From assembly GCF_000340215.1 (NCBI RefSeq), contig NW_006921538.1, forward strand, positions 3,660,936 through 3,724,935: a stretch of 64,000 nucleotides of DNA, given 5' to 3'. Both the position numbers and the translations under genes were made by a program. The DNA comes from Pseudocercospora fijiensis CIRAD86 (taxonomy: Eukaryota; Ascomycota; Dothideomycetes; Mycosphaerellales; Mycosphaerellaceae). Each line of letters starts with the position of its first letter. The first letter of the stretch is position 1. The notes under the pieces were generated by a model. The model did not search any database and was not told where the DNA came from. It saw nothing but the letters and a program-made list of their open reading frames with translations. Positions 31,221-42,159 of the stretch are shown piece by piece.

Positions 31221-31475
31221 ATGTCGAGGTCCAGCGACTCGCAGTCGAAGGAAAATATCGACGCGGCGAGAAAAGCGGCCCATAAGAAGACGAAGCGCGA
31301 GCGAGCGACAGGTGGGTGACGGCGAGAGAATCGGGATATAGATGAAGAGAAGGCAGCAGAGGAAGGTCTCGAAGAGAAGCGAGCATTTGCCGCTACGATG
31401 GCGAAAGTTGCCGAAGAGGCGCTGAAGAAGATGCGAAAGATGCAGCACGCTGCGACACGGCGGAAACGCTATTGA
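31221..31475 (+). CDS. Small basic helical protein, possible gene
   Basis: ATG at 31221. Exon 1 to 31311 encodes MSRSSDSQSKENIDAARKAA and a Lys/Arg-rich helix. The unspliced frame stops at once; removing GTGGGT... up to an AG at 31341 (30 nt) or, more plausibly, 31356 (45 nt) keeps the frame and continues with AEEGLEEKRAFAATMAKVAE to TGA at 31473. The product, about 70-75 residues, is strongly charged and helical (coiled-coil-like), rich in Ala, Glu, Lys and Arg. No homologue recognised. The start lies only 150 bp after the F-box-like gene. The charge pattern and preserved frame support coding; the tiny intron is the weak point. Confidence 0.45.
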
Positions 31476-31680
31476 TCGGCAGGATGGATTGGCTGTGACA
31501 CGGCCGCCAGGCTATCGAACGGCTTTTCTTTGCCTCTGCACAAACCCGAATCCTCGCTGGTCTTCACGTTAAGGAAGATGCAGCACGCTGTGACACGGCC
31601 GCAAGGCCACCGCACGGCTGGACGGAACGCTGTGATACGGCGGCAACGCTATTGAGCGGCGGACCTTTGCCTCTGCATCT
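31449..31680. repeat. Degenerate repeats of a GACACGGC-containing unit
   Basis: Four occurrences of CTG(C/T)GA(C/T)ACGGC(G/C)G followed by a CGCTATTGA- or GGC-rich tail begin near 31450, 31494, 31590 and 31630. Two are followed by the same TTTGCCTCTGCA. The first copy overlaps the end of the small ORF at 31221-31475, so the repeat may have arisen from that gene's 3' end. Confidence 0.6.
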
Positions 31681-33685
31681 TATGCGTTTCCTGCACGATA
31701 TACTAGACACAGGTGGGTTGAGGAGCCTGAGTTACCACTTTTCTCATCCAGGCTGGGATATCCTATGTATTCGGGCTCGGCCTTGTCTAATCGGGAGTTG
31801 GAATTGGTGTTGCTTGGAGTAATTGGGTGTTTTGAGATTCTGCCCAGGAAGGATGGAGATGGGGATGTGAGTCCTTGGACGGCAAGTGCGAATGCCATGC
31901 CATTGATGAAGGTGGGAGGCGGTTCTGAGGGAGTGTGAGGTGGTGTTCAGGCCTGGAGATCGGGATGCGTTGGAGGAGGCCTCGAAAGAGTCTGGAACGT
32001 CATGCGCGCAAGTCTCCTCCTATCAGGTCTGAACTCCTCGGCTCTTTGTGGACTGCGGGATCCAGGTTGCAGGCCTAGGCATTGGGAAGGCATGCGGAGT
32101 GAATGATCTCCACTACCTTTTCGGGATCTGGAGGCTTCGTTAAGCAGCAAGTAGGAAACGATCAATGCAGAGTCCATCATTGACAAGCCCCGACCAGCTC
32201 ATGATGGAAGGCGAGGGGATGCTGGTGATGCAAATTCTGATGCTGATACTGATGCTCATCTACCACCTCCATCTCGCTGACCCAGCGCAGACTGAGCGCT
32301 ACGCATTGTCGATGTAACTCCTCGATATCGGAGAAGATGAAGTTCCTGCGTACGTGAGCAATTGGGAATAAAATTCTCATCATTGGTTCTGAGTGCTCAT
32401 GATGTTGTCGTCGTCTTATAGGATGCCCCCAGTTCTAGAGAGCAGGATATGGTTGGTAGAACGGTCCGGGCGCATCGTGCAGGAATGATGTATGCAGGGG
32501 AACGAGAACTCTGTCAGGTCAGGATAGCAGGTCCATTGTTTCAACCTCACCTCTACAGATCCTCTGTATCTCCATACCTTTTGACGAGCGAAGCCGCATT
32601 CGATGGAGGGCACGCACGACTCCGGCTTTACGTGCAGAAGTTGACTCCAGACCGGAATAACATCGAGCCTGCTGTCCGCCTGATCCGTTCCTGCCTGGTC
32701 GATATCTTTTTCTCTTTGTGGGAGCATCTACCAGAGCTGGGGTCTTGCGAGAAAGGTCATGGGCGTCGAATTGGAACGGTAGTTTTCGTTTTCGCGCAAT
32801 GTCGAGGTTCGCCCGGCGCTGCTCGGTCGGTCGATGGGAAATGGGAACCGTAGTGTACGTGATGCGATGTGGTGGGAGATGAGTCAGCAATGCCAAGCTT
32901 TTGGTCTGCTTCCCTTTGAAAAAAATCCGTACACCGCGACACAATTCTCTCATCTTTCACATGCGCTCGGTATCCAGCATTTCTCGCTGCCGGTCGAGGA
33001 AGCTCTCGCATCATGCAGCCAAACTGATGATTCCGTGCTCCAGACAAGTCTCTCTCATGATCGATGGACCGCGTGATCTCTTCACAATCACGCGGCGGCG
33101 TCCGGGTGAACGAAGGGACTGAGCTCGATGTCTGCTCGATGCCGAGTTGGTACGAGAGGAGAGGACGTCCATCTACACACGGCCGTGTGACGACGTTACG
33201 TTCGCTATCGCGGTCGCGGGCCTTCTGTGCGTCATTCCTCCGCCCCGAGTGCGCACCTCCACAAATGAAATCGCAGCGCCATCCGCCTTCCGGAAGGACG
33301 ATGTGTCTAGCGCAAAGCCCATATGAATGATGCCGGACCACTACCTCGCTTTAGGCAGGAGAATCTCGTCAGACTCCAGGAGGAATTCAGCTTCTCTGCT
33401 GTGCGACTCGCTGCTGATGGAAGGCACGCTGCGTATACCGGATGATGGCATCCGTGCTATCTGCAGCTGTGGTAGGTCAAGTCTTGGGAGTCGAGCTTCA
33501 TATGCTTGAACTCAAGCCCGTTGCATTGGCGTGTCACTCCTGCCTCCTCCTCCTCCTTCTCAGGCTCTTCCGTCATCACGTTGCTCTCAATCTGGTTTTG
33601 CAGCCTGAAGAAGTCTTGAACGCAGGGCGTAGTGAGATACGGTCACTCTTCAGTCGCTGCTTGAGAGTGGAGCAAGACTTTCGAG
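31681..33685. other. Gene-poor 2-kb stretch
   Basis: Not RIP-mutated and not obviously repetitive. Open frames exist at 31680-31898, 31947-32186 and 32177-32383 (minus) and 32449-32853 (plus, 134 codons), but they overlap other frames, lack recognised domains and have no convincing intron junctions. The three minus-strand frames could be remnants of one decayed gene. I call no gene here. Confidence 0.5.
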
Positions 33686-35424
33686 ATGAAGTCCAGTCTC
33701 GCTGCGTTGGCGCTTGCCAGCACTGTCACCGCTCAATGGGGTCGTGGCGGTGAGCATTCCGGTCCTGATCACGGCATCGGACATGGACATGGACAGCGAG
33801 ATTGGAATTGGAATGGTGGCTACCCGCATGGCCGTTACCATGTAGCGGGAGGCCAAGCACCTCCTCCAGAGGACTCGTACAGCCACAGCTACTTTGATCA
33901 GCTCATAGATCACAGCAATCCGAAGCTCGGTATGTCTTCGATCACATGGACATGCCGAATACGCTGACGCTGGTTACATATGCAGGCACGTTCAAGCAAT
34001 TCTACTATTACGACACCACATATTGGAGAGGACCAGGCTCACCGGTTATATTGTTCACACCCGGCGAGGTCAACGCAACCAGATATTATAGTTACTTGAC
34101 CACGAACCGGACGACCGGTGTTCTTGCCTCAGAGATTGGCGCCGCTACAATCGTCCTGGAACATCGATATTGGGGAACTTCAACTCCCTACACCGACCTG
34201 ACGACAGCCAACCTGAAGTATCTGACTCTCGAAAATGCCATCGCGGACATGAACTATTTTGCCGAGAACGTGAAGCTCCCCTTCGACACGCACGGTGCCA
34301 GCAACGCAGATGATGTTCCATGGGTGGTCATGGGTGGATCCTACTCTGGAGCGCTATCTGCTTGGATCGCAAGCACTGCACCTGGCACAATCTGGGCTTA
34401 CCATTCCTCAAGTGCTCCAGTCGAAGCAATCGGCGACTACTGGGTTTACTTCAAGCCGGTTCAAGATGGCATGCCCAAGAACTGCAGCACAGACCTCGCT
34501 CTAGTCATCGACCACATGGACGATATCTTGATAAACGGATCCAAACAACAGCAGCACGATTTGAAAGCCATGTTCGGTATGACGGCAGTCGAGCACAATG
34601 ACGACTTCATGGGCGCACTAGAGAATGGTCCATGGCTTTGGCAAGGCAACCAGTTCTACACCAACAGCGGCTTCTTCGATTTCTGCGACTACATCGAGAA
34701 CGCCCAGAGCAACGCAACCCAAACCATACCAGGCGCAGAAGGTGTCGGCGTCCAGAAAGCCCTCGCAGGCTACGCCAAATGGTGGACCGAAGTCGAGCTG
34801 GATGGTTTCTGCGCGCAATACGGCTACACAAATGACAACCACAGCGTCGCATGTTTCGACACCTACGACCCAAACAACCCAATGTACACCGACACATCAC
34901 TCAGCAACACCATAGACCGTCAATGGATCTGGATGACCTGCAACGAACCCTTCGGATACTGGCAAAACGGCGCACCCCAAGGCCGACCATCTATCGTCTC
35001 CCGCCTCATCAACAACGCATACTACGAACGCCAATGTGGTCTATACTTCCCGACAGGACCAGAAGGCGAGACGTACGGCCTCAACCAGGGTAAGACGTAC
35101 AACGACGTCAACAAATTCACCGGAGGCTGGAATATCGACAACACCACCCGCATGATCTATGTCAATGGCGACAACGATCCTTGGAGAGAAGCTTCCGTGA
35201 GTGCGGATCTTCGGACTGGGGGACCTTTGGCGAGTACGGAGCAAGTACCGATTGAGATTGTGCCTGGTGGCTACCATACCAGTGATCTCATCACACAGAA
35301 TGGTGTAGTAAATGCTGGCTGCAAAGCGGTCCAGGACAGAGTCGTGGCACAGTTGGCTGCATGGGTTGCTGAGTTCCCGAAGAAGGGATACGGGCATGGA
35401 AGTAAGAGATACTTTGAAGCATAG
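33686..35424 (+). CDS. Secreted serine peptidase, family S28
   Basis: Exon 1 33686-33929, intron 33930-33985 (GTATGT...GCTGACGC...TGCAG), exon 2 33986-35424; 560 residues. Residues 1-16 are a signal peptide (MKSSLAALALASTVTA); a Gly/His-rich linker follows. The join gives FDQLIDHSNPKLGTFKQFYY, the hallmark start of the S28 catalytic unit. The catalytic triad is visible: Ser200 in GGSYSG, Asp479 in NGDNDPW and His512 in PGGYHTSD. Several N-x-S/T sites fit secretion. S28 enzymes (lysosomal Pro-x carboxypeptidase and DPP7 in animals, acid prolyl peptidases in fungi) release residues next to proline; substrate here is inferred from family. Length is normal and no key residue is lost. Confidence 0.93.
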
Positions 35425-35661
35425 ATGGACCTTCCATTGCTGAATGAAGATTTCGTGATCATGATATCCAAAGTCGATCCTGGATTCTCTTTGCGGTACA
35501 GACACAGCGACTGAAACTGCTGTGCCGGCACTGTCTAAATCTGTGACAGATGAAAATTTCCCAAATACCCACATGCGCCTGCGCCTTTATCTCTCCGCAT
35601 CACCAATGCAGGGTATCTCGCTCGCTCCAAACGCAGCACATGTTGTCTATCCACATTTCCT

Positions 35662-37067
35662 CTACGACGGAGGTCCTTTTGGCGTCTCTTTCGGATCAGG
35701 GAACGAATCAATCAACTCATCCCCGGACTTCCCCCTCACAAGATTCCTCAAATTCGTCTTCACACTCACACGGATATTGCTCGTCTCAGCCTTCTTCCGT
35801 GACTTCGAGTCGATGTGATTGTGAATATTACTCATCGTCTTTCCCACTGGCAAATGGTGCTGGAACAGCTGTGGCTGCAGACTCAAACATATCGACATGG
35901 GCCGATCGGCGGTTCCATCGCAGACGTCTCTTAACATGAGATCGAAGGCCGAGTTCATTTTGCGGAGACCGAGCTCCCAGATCACGTTTCGAGCTCCTTG
36001 TTGGCTCAAGGCGTATGCGAGTGTGCAGACGTTGTTCCGTGCTCTTGTCACGACGCGAGTGTGAGGTGGGTATTCGTCGATGAGCTCCGCTCCTCCCCAG
36101 TCTTTTCGGAAGTGTTTCGGGGCGACCGTGGTGTTGTCGTGAGGGATGATGGCGCGGCCGAGTGGTAATTTGACTTTAGGGTTCTTGCTCGTTGGGAAGT
36201 TCATGCCGCAGTGACCGAGCCAGTGCATGTCCCATCGATCGATGTCGCCATATGGTGAGGTCGTCGGCGTTGAGACTTTGTATTGATTGATGTCGAAGTC
36301 TTGGTGCTCGTCGCCTTTTCGCGAGCGAGGATACGTGGGATCGAGGAAGGTGGAGGTTCCTTCGTTCGGTTGGACGAGTAGTCGTGCAGCTCTGGCAAAG
36401 TCGTACATTTGGTCGTGTATGCGGATATCCCAATCAACATCGGCTTCGAGGATGAGGGCTGAGCCAAGATTCTGTTCAACGATACTTTGCGACATTAGCA
36501 AGGGTGGCCTGCATGTGCATATCGTGTTCAACCACCTACGCTCGCACCGCATTCATATGAGCTCGCCATGATCCAACATTGCCCAAATTCTTCGATCGCA
36601 TCTGTTCGATGTCTGGGTGCTCTGCGGGCAACATCATTTCGTCGACCTCGTCCAAGTGTACCCCATCGATAAATTCCACGGTGAGGTTTGAAAAGCCCGC
36701 TGCAAGGGCCATAGAATCTCGAAGGTCGGATCGTGAGGGCATGTTGATCACGAAGATTTTCTCAAACTGCAGCTCGTCAGTATTTGTCGGACGGGCAGTG
36801 GAAAGTGCTGACCCCAAGCGTGCGATTATATACATCGCTGATAGGGTCTCGAACTTGGTCGTTATGATATGACTCCGCGCGCACACTCTTGAACGATGTT
36901 CCCGAGGCCTGAGATACACCAAAGACAATGAACAGCAGCGACACAGCTCCAGCCAACGCCAACATGACTTTCCGCGTAGACCCGCTGCCTGTCAACTTAT
37001 CGACCTTTGCCCATCGCGGAAGCTGCATGGAGCTTTTGCTGAGCAGTGGACTTGCTGGAGCAGACAT
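35662..37067 (-). CDS. GT25-type glycosyltransferase, type II membrane protein
   Basis: Minus-strand exons 37067-36834, 36766-36540 and 36484-35662 (427 residues). Introns are GTATAT...ACTGACG...CTGCAG (67 nt) and GTAGGT...GCTAATG...AAAG (55 nt). The total is a multiple of three and the joins restore expected motifs: FEKIFVINMPSRSDLRDSMA, the family's opening strand, and MNAVRAIVEQNLGSALILEA. Residues 34-53 are a single membrane anchor, so the catalytic domain should face the Golgi lumen. The metal-binding DxD is D169-V-D171. GT25 includes LPS and collagen galactosyltransferases; fungal members are of unknown acceptor. ATG at 37067 (MSAPASPLLS) is chosen as the first Met of the open frame. 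The MULE element at 37379 lies about 310 bp upstream of this start. Confidence 0.85.
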
Positions 37068-37367
37068 CTCGGAACTGTCGGGTGATGGTGGACCGACCAC
37101 TGGTAGACTTAGTATGCGAGCTGTTACCGATATCGTTCTAAAAAAGCATTCGATTGTGGTGTTTCGTTAGGTGTGCAGTGCAGTGTGCAATCGTGACCTG
37201 TTTCATCAATCAAAGCATGGAATGTCGAGGCGAATGAAATGAGTGAGCGAGTGACTTGATACTTGGTGAAGACAGAAAGCGAAAGACTGGTAAGGGTGGA
37301 ATAGAGGAAGTAGCTTCGGGGTGCTCGGGAGGGCACAGCAAGTACTATCGCGAGCGAGCGAGCGATT
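37068..37367. other. Short flank between GT25 gene and MULE-A
   Basis: Unmutated unique sequence, presumably the 5' region of the glycosyltransferase gene. It includes a CGAGCGAGCGAGCGA run near 37350. No gene. Confidence 0.6.
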
Positions 37368-37378
37368 GGTACCTCAGC
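37368..37378. repeat. 11-bp target duplication of MULE-A, left
   Basis: GGTACCTCAGC, repeated exactly at 48090-48100 on the far side of the element. Direct duplications of 8-11 bp are typical of Mutator-like transposons. Confidence 0.85.
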
Positions 37379-37641
37379 AATTCTTGTATGTCAGGAAATT
37401 TAGCGTACCACTGTTTGCAACAGTGGTTTACTTCCGGAGGGCGTTATCCACTAACTCAGTATAGTTTGCCTAGTAATCGACGGTGCTTTTCCTATTATAG
37501 TACCGGGTTAACCTTCTCGGTTATACCTCCGATTCCAACCTTATCTCTATAGCTAATTCTCGTATATAGATCAAGCTCTTTCTAATAGTTTAAATAGCAC
37601 AATTAGTTCACTATTGTTACTATTAGTTTACTATTGTTACT

Positions 37642-40334
37642 ATGCCGCCTATATTAACTAAACTAGTGCCGCTATTTAGGCCTAATCGTATACTATATAA
37701 TATAATCGATATCCGAGAGCAGCTATTTAATATGCCGTAGGGGTTAACGTACGAGCCTAAGCGCTTCGAGGTACTAAAGGCTTATATTAGTAACGTATAT
37801 AAGGAGTTAAAGTCGCCGAGAACGAAGGATAGGTTAGAGCAGCGGTCGTACTAGTATTGTCGTTATAGGCGCGATTAGTAGCGGAATAGGTTACTAGGAG
37901 AGGGCATTCGTAAGGCTAAATATAATAAAGAGCCGTATAACGCTATAGTAGTCGTTATATCGCATTATCGGAGTAGAGCGACTAATCTATACGAAATTAG
38001 TGTCCGCCGCTATAGAAGCGATCCTTTAGCGATTAGTAATAACCTACATTGCTACGACCTAAGATATATAGATATTCGGTTAGCAAATAACGCCCTAAAA
38101 GTCCTCCTCGAGGAATTAATAGAATAGCGCGCTTTTAACGTTGCTGAGGTGTTAGACTTCGTTAAAAGGGGGCTATTAAAGGACGAGTTTAGCAAAATTG
38201 GCGGACAGTATCTAAAGGCTAGTATTGTAGCGTAGTCAAAGATTAGGCCTAACCTAAGGAAGGCTCGTGCTAGTAACCGTAGAAATACGAGTATCTAGCT
38301 AGACGACCTTGCTATCGCGCTAAAGGATATATATAATAATACAGACGGCAAAGAGCTCTAATTCTAGGTAATATCGAAGATACTAAAGGGCAAGACAGAG
38401 CGTAGTGTTGTCTTTTAGAGCGAGTAGCAACGAGAGTTGTTAAATACCGAGGCAGGAGATGTAAGTATTGTTGTTAGTGTTAGTAGTAGTAGTATAGAAG
38501 GCAGGCGTATAACTAAGCTTCTAAAGCTTGCGTTCTATAGTTCCTACTACTAACTTTAAAAATTCAAAACATTACCAACTTATATACTATACAGTTGTTC
38601 TTACTAGACGCGACTTATAAGACTACCGACCTTAGTTAGAACCTTTTTACTATCTATATTCGCAATACGTTAGGTTGTTGGCTACTAGTAGGCTACCTAT
38701 TGCTAGAATCGCAGAAAGCTAAGCTCGTAGAAGCCGGACTTCGAGCTATTAAGGTATAGTTACTACTATAGAAGCCTATTGCAGCTATAGTCGACGACTC
38801 GGCCTTAGAATAGGCGGCTATTAACCTCTCGTAGAAGGATAACGATTAGGTACGAATTTACCTCTACTAGCGGCACGTTAAAGAGACCTTCCTTCGCTCG
38901 TTTCTAGAGGCCTAGTTTCTAGAGATTGTTAAGCGGTTTTACTACTTAATCTACTACGTACGTAGCGTAGGCGACGTTAGTACCGATATAGCATAGATTT
39001 AAGAGTGGTTATAAGAGCATACGCCTATAGGATAGTAGGACAAGGTCCAATATATACGCTATAATTAGAATAGCTAAACTTTACGGAAATAGGCAACTTA
39101 GGCACGGCTCTATAGCCTATTGTTGCTACAAATAAGGACTACCTCGCCCTTAGAGGGCTATTACTATGCTATTAAGTATAACCGCAATAAGCGCAACCTA
39201 GTGTTCTATACACTATATAGTACTATTATCGAGGTTCTTAAGGTCGACGACAGGTAGGCTTATAAGGCATAGCTAGCCAGTTACAGGCTCGGCAAACGCA
39301 TACAATATTAGTACTATAAGGGCCTTCTAGGCTTCGAGACACTGCAACTACTAGCTGCTTAGGATTATATTCGAGAACAGGTAGATATTACTATTAAAAT
39401 AGAAGCTAAGGCAGCACCTGTATATAAGGGCATACTGCGCAGTTATAACTATATAACTCTAGCTCGCTGCAATTGCCTCGTATAGTTTCAAACCCGCCTA
39501 CCTTGCTACTATATTCTATGTGACTATCTGTTTAATAGACTCGAAATTAGTAAGCTATAACAGCGACGATATATCGAGCTGTTTCCGGGCCTAAACGTCA
39601 TATTTGCTTACGAATACTAGCGCGCTCTCGATACTTAATAACTCGTAATCGAAGGTTATAAAGAAGACGCTATTGCCCTAGTATAAACACCTCTTTTAAG
39701 AGATCTACGAGGCTACTTTAAGGAGGCGGTAGAAACGCTAAATCTAAAGTACTAGCGGATTAAGGACGACCCTTCTATTAATAGTACTATAAAGGACGCA
39801 TTCTACGCCTTCTACGTACGGAAGGTTAAAGACTTCTCGGACAGTTGCTACGCGTTAAATATTAACTATTTTATCGCTAACCTATAAGAGGTCTATTTTA
39901 TAGGTAAGACCGAGCGACAGTAGACAACTTAACTACCTTCTAAGCTAGCGATACTAACTCGCGCTCTACTGCGACCGACTAAGCTAGCGATACTAACTCG
40001 CGCTCTACTGCGACCGACAACGCCGGAAACACACTACCTCGTCTATTCTAATATAATACTGCGGCCGTCGCCTTTAAAACAGCGCGTTTAATCGTTACCT
40101 ATTCGCTAACCTATATTCTTATTACCTCCGCCTCCGCCTCCGCTAGGTAACCTTACTCCGAGGCTATTTCCGCGCCTTCTACCGCCCTCCTTTAATATAC
40201 CGCGCCGCGAGACAATGCTAGATATATAGTCCTTATAACCGCTCGATATAGCCGACGTTAAAGAGGTAGATTTAATAGGAGATATAATAGTGCGAGGTCT
40301 ACCTACGCCGCTAGGTCTTCGCTACTTAACTAAC
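37642..40334 (+). pseudogene. MULE-A transposase, 5' part
   Basis: ATG at 37642 (MPPILTKLVPLF). A MULE-type catalytic region is readable near 38600-38830: a DATYKTTDLS strand holding the first Asp, then AAIVDDSALE with the second acidic pair. The rest matches MULE-B. Interrupted by RIP-type stops and by the Ty3 insertion at 40335; it continues at 47391. Confidence 0.75.
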
Positions 40335-40533
40335 TATGTTAGAGCCAAAGAGGCTACACGTAATTGGCATATAATCAGGCCGAGTGAAGCTAGGGTCTTA
40401 GTGCCTTAGGCAGGGCTTAGCGCTTGGCGTTAGGCCAACTCTCCTGCCTTCCTCCCTCTCCTTCTAGATCCTTATCGAATACTACCTATACCTACTACTA
40501 CCCTATCTACCTGCTAATATAACCCTTCTTATA
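40335..40533 (+). repeat. Ty3 5' LTR (199 bp)
   Basis: Paired with 47192-47390. Differences are mostly C/T and G/A at CA/TG versus TA, that is RIP-type. The pyrimidine-rich stretch CTCCTGCCTTCCTCCCTCTC is shared by both copies. Confidence 0.88.
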
Positions 40534-40569
40534 CAGTATTCGATCTACCCTTTAAGGGTAGCAGCTAGA

Positions 40570-42150
40570 TAGTCCTTATTTCAAGCTTTTAGCGGTATAG
40601 CTACAATAACTAATCTAACTATATTGCGCCCGAAGAACGGGACCTATACGTACTATTCTATCGAAACAACCGTACCAATTATTAAGTAAGGCCTTCTATA
40701 CGGCCTATTATACCGAGTCAATCGTACTAAGCCGATATCTACTAATTCCGCTACATCCGTATCTTAGGGGCCTACAATACATTATTAGTGTTACCCCTTA
40801 CAATAGCCGGCTTATTACGAAGCAACAACAACCGTGCCGCCGCTAGCAGCGCTAGCAATAACAATACCAGTAGCATAGTACCTACTAAAGTGCCTACTAA
40901 AGCACCTGCTAAGGTGCCTGCTAAAGAGCCTGCTACTAGGCCTGCCGAAGAACCTATAGTTCTAGGTAACGACCTAGAATTGCCTATCGACGACATTCTT
41001 AACAACATTGTTAATCGTCGATATAGCTAACTAGCCTTTAGTCCTCAACTAGTAGGGAGACTTCAAGAAGCCACCTAAAACAGGCTTACTGCCCTACGTT
41101 AAGAACAATAGCTAAAGGATAATCTCCTCGAGATCCGCCGCCTATAGGAAGCCCTAACAACTAACACTAAGCCGACAGCAGGGCCTTCCTTACTATTAGT
41201 CCTAGTCTAGAAGAAGGATGCTAAACTTAAGGACTGTACCGTATTTAATAGCTCTAGCCGCAAGCAGTACAATAATCACATACGTAATTGTAAATTAAAC
41301 TAGCGGAATGCACTAAGGGCCCTGCTAGACGACTATTCGCTAGTCGTCTATACTATGCAATATATTAATAGAGACCCAAAGCGTACCTAGGATAACTACT
41401 TTAACTCCCTTACTAATCAGACCTCTGTTTAGTAGCAAACCTACAAAACCATTATACTAGACACCCTTAGAAACCCTATACTAAGGCAATAGCACGCTTA
41501 GGACTAGTACCTTCGGGCTAAGCAAAAGACTAATTAATTAGCCCGTTTATTTAAGGCCTATTTGAAGACCCTCGAGGATGATTTGCTAGCTAAGACCGAC
41601 TCTATCTAGATTTCCGAAATACGCCCTAAATTGCGATAGGAGCTTATCCTCGAATTAGACCGTCGCCGTGTATTCGAACAGGCTAACCTAATACGCATTC
41701 AATTCATAGTCGAAGTAGAAACAGCCGAGCGGGCTGTCTAGCTCTAATAACGACTAGAATCGAGGATCCGACTAGCTAGTACTAACCGTAGCAACCGCGG
41801 CCGCGGAGGAAACTAAGGTTCCTACTATAATAACAATGCTAACAATAGGAACAGTAACGACCGTAGAAGAGGCCGTAGCCGACGGCTATATAGAGGAGGC
41901 CGTAATAGGGGCCGTAGAAGGGGCTCGTATCCCTATAGTACTAATCGCTCGGCTAACAACAGCGGTAACAGCTATAGCAATCCCCTAACCGGACTAAAGT
42001 GCTTTAATTGTAACAGCACTAGCTATCTACTAGGCTAATGCGACAAACCCAAGGACTAAGCCCGAATCGACCGTGCTACCGCTAAGCACCGTAAGCACCT
42101 TTTAGCCGCTAATGCTACCCCTGTCGGTCCTTCGAAAAAAGAGTAAGCGC
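40570..42150 (+). pseudogene. Ty3 gag with zinc knuckle
   Basis: A short open piece at 40788-41030 contains a Pro/Lys repeat (VPTKVPTKAPAKVPAKEPA). Near 42000-42045 a CCHC knuckle is readable as CFNCNSTSY...C with the His replaced by Tyr and one residue by a stop, both explained by CA to TA change. Nucleocapsid/capsid role by family. Confidence 0.75.
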
Positions 42151-42159
42151 CGCACCAAC

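Noticed and set aside
32449..32853. 134-codon plus-strand frame
   Set aside because: Overlaps a longer minus-strand frame, has no recognised domain, and neither strand shows splice or codon support.
36536..36928. Separate short ORF upstream of the GT25 gene
   Set aside because: It is exon 2 of the same gene; two introns restore one 427-residue frame.
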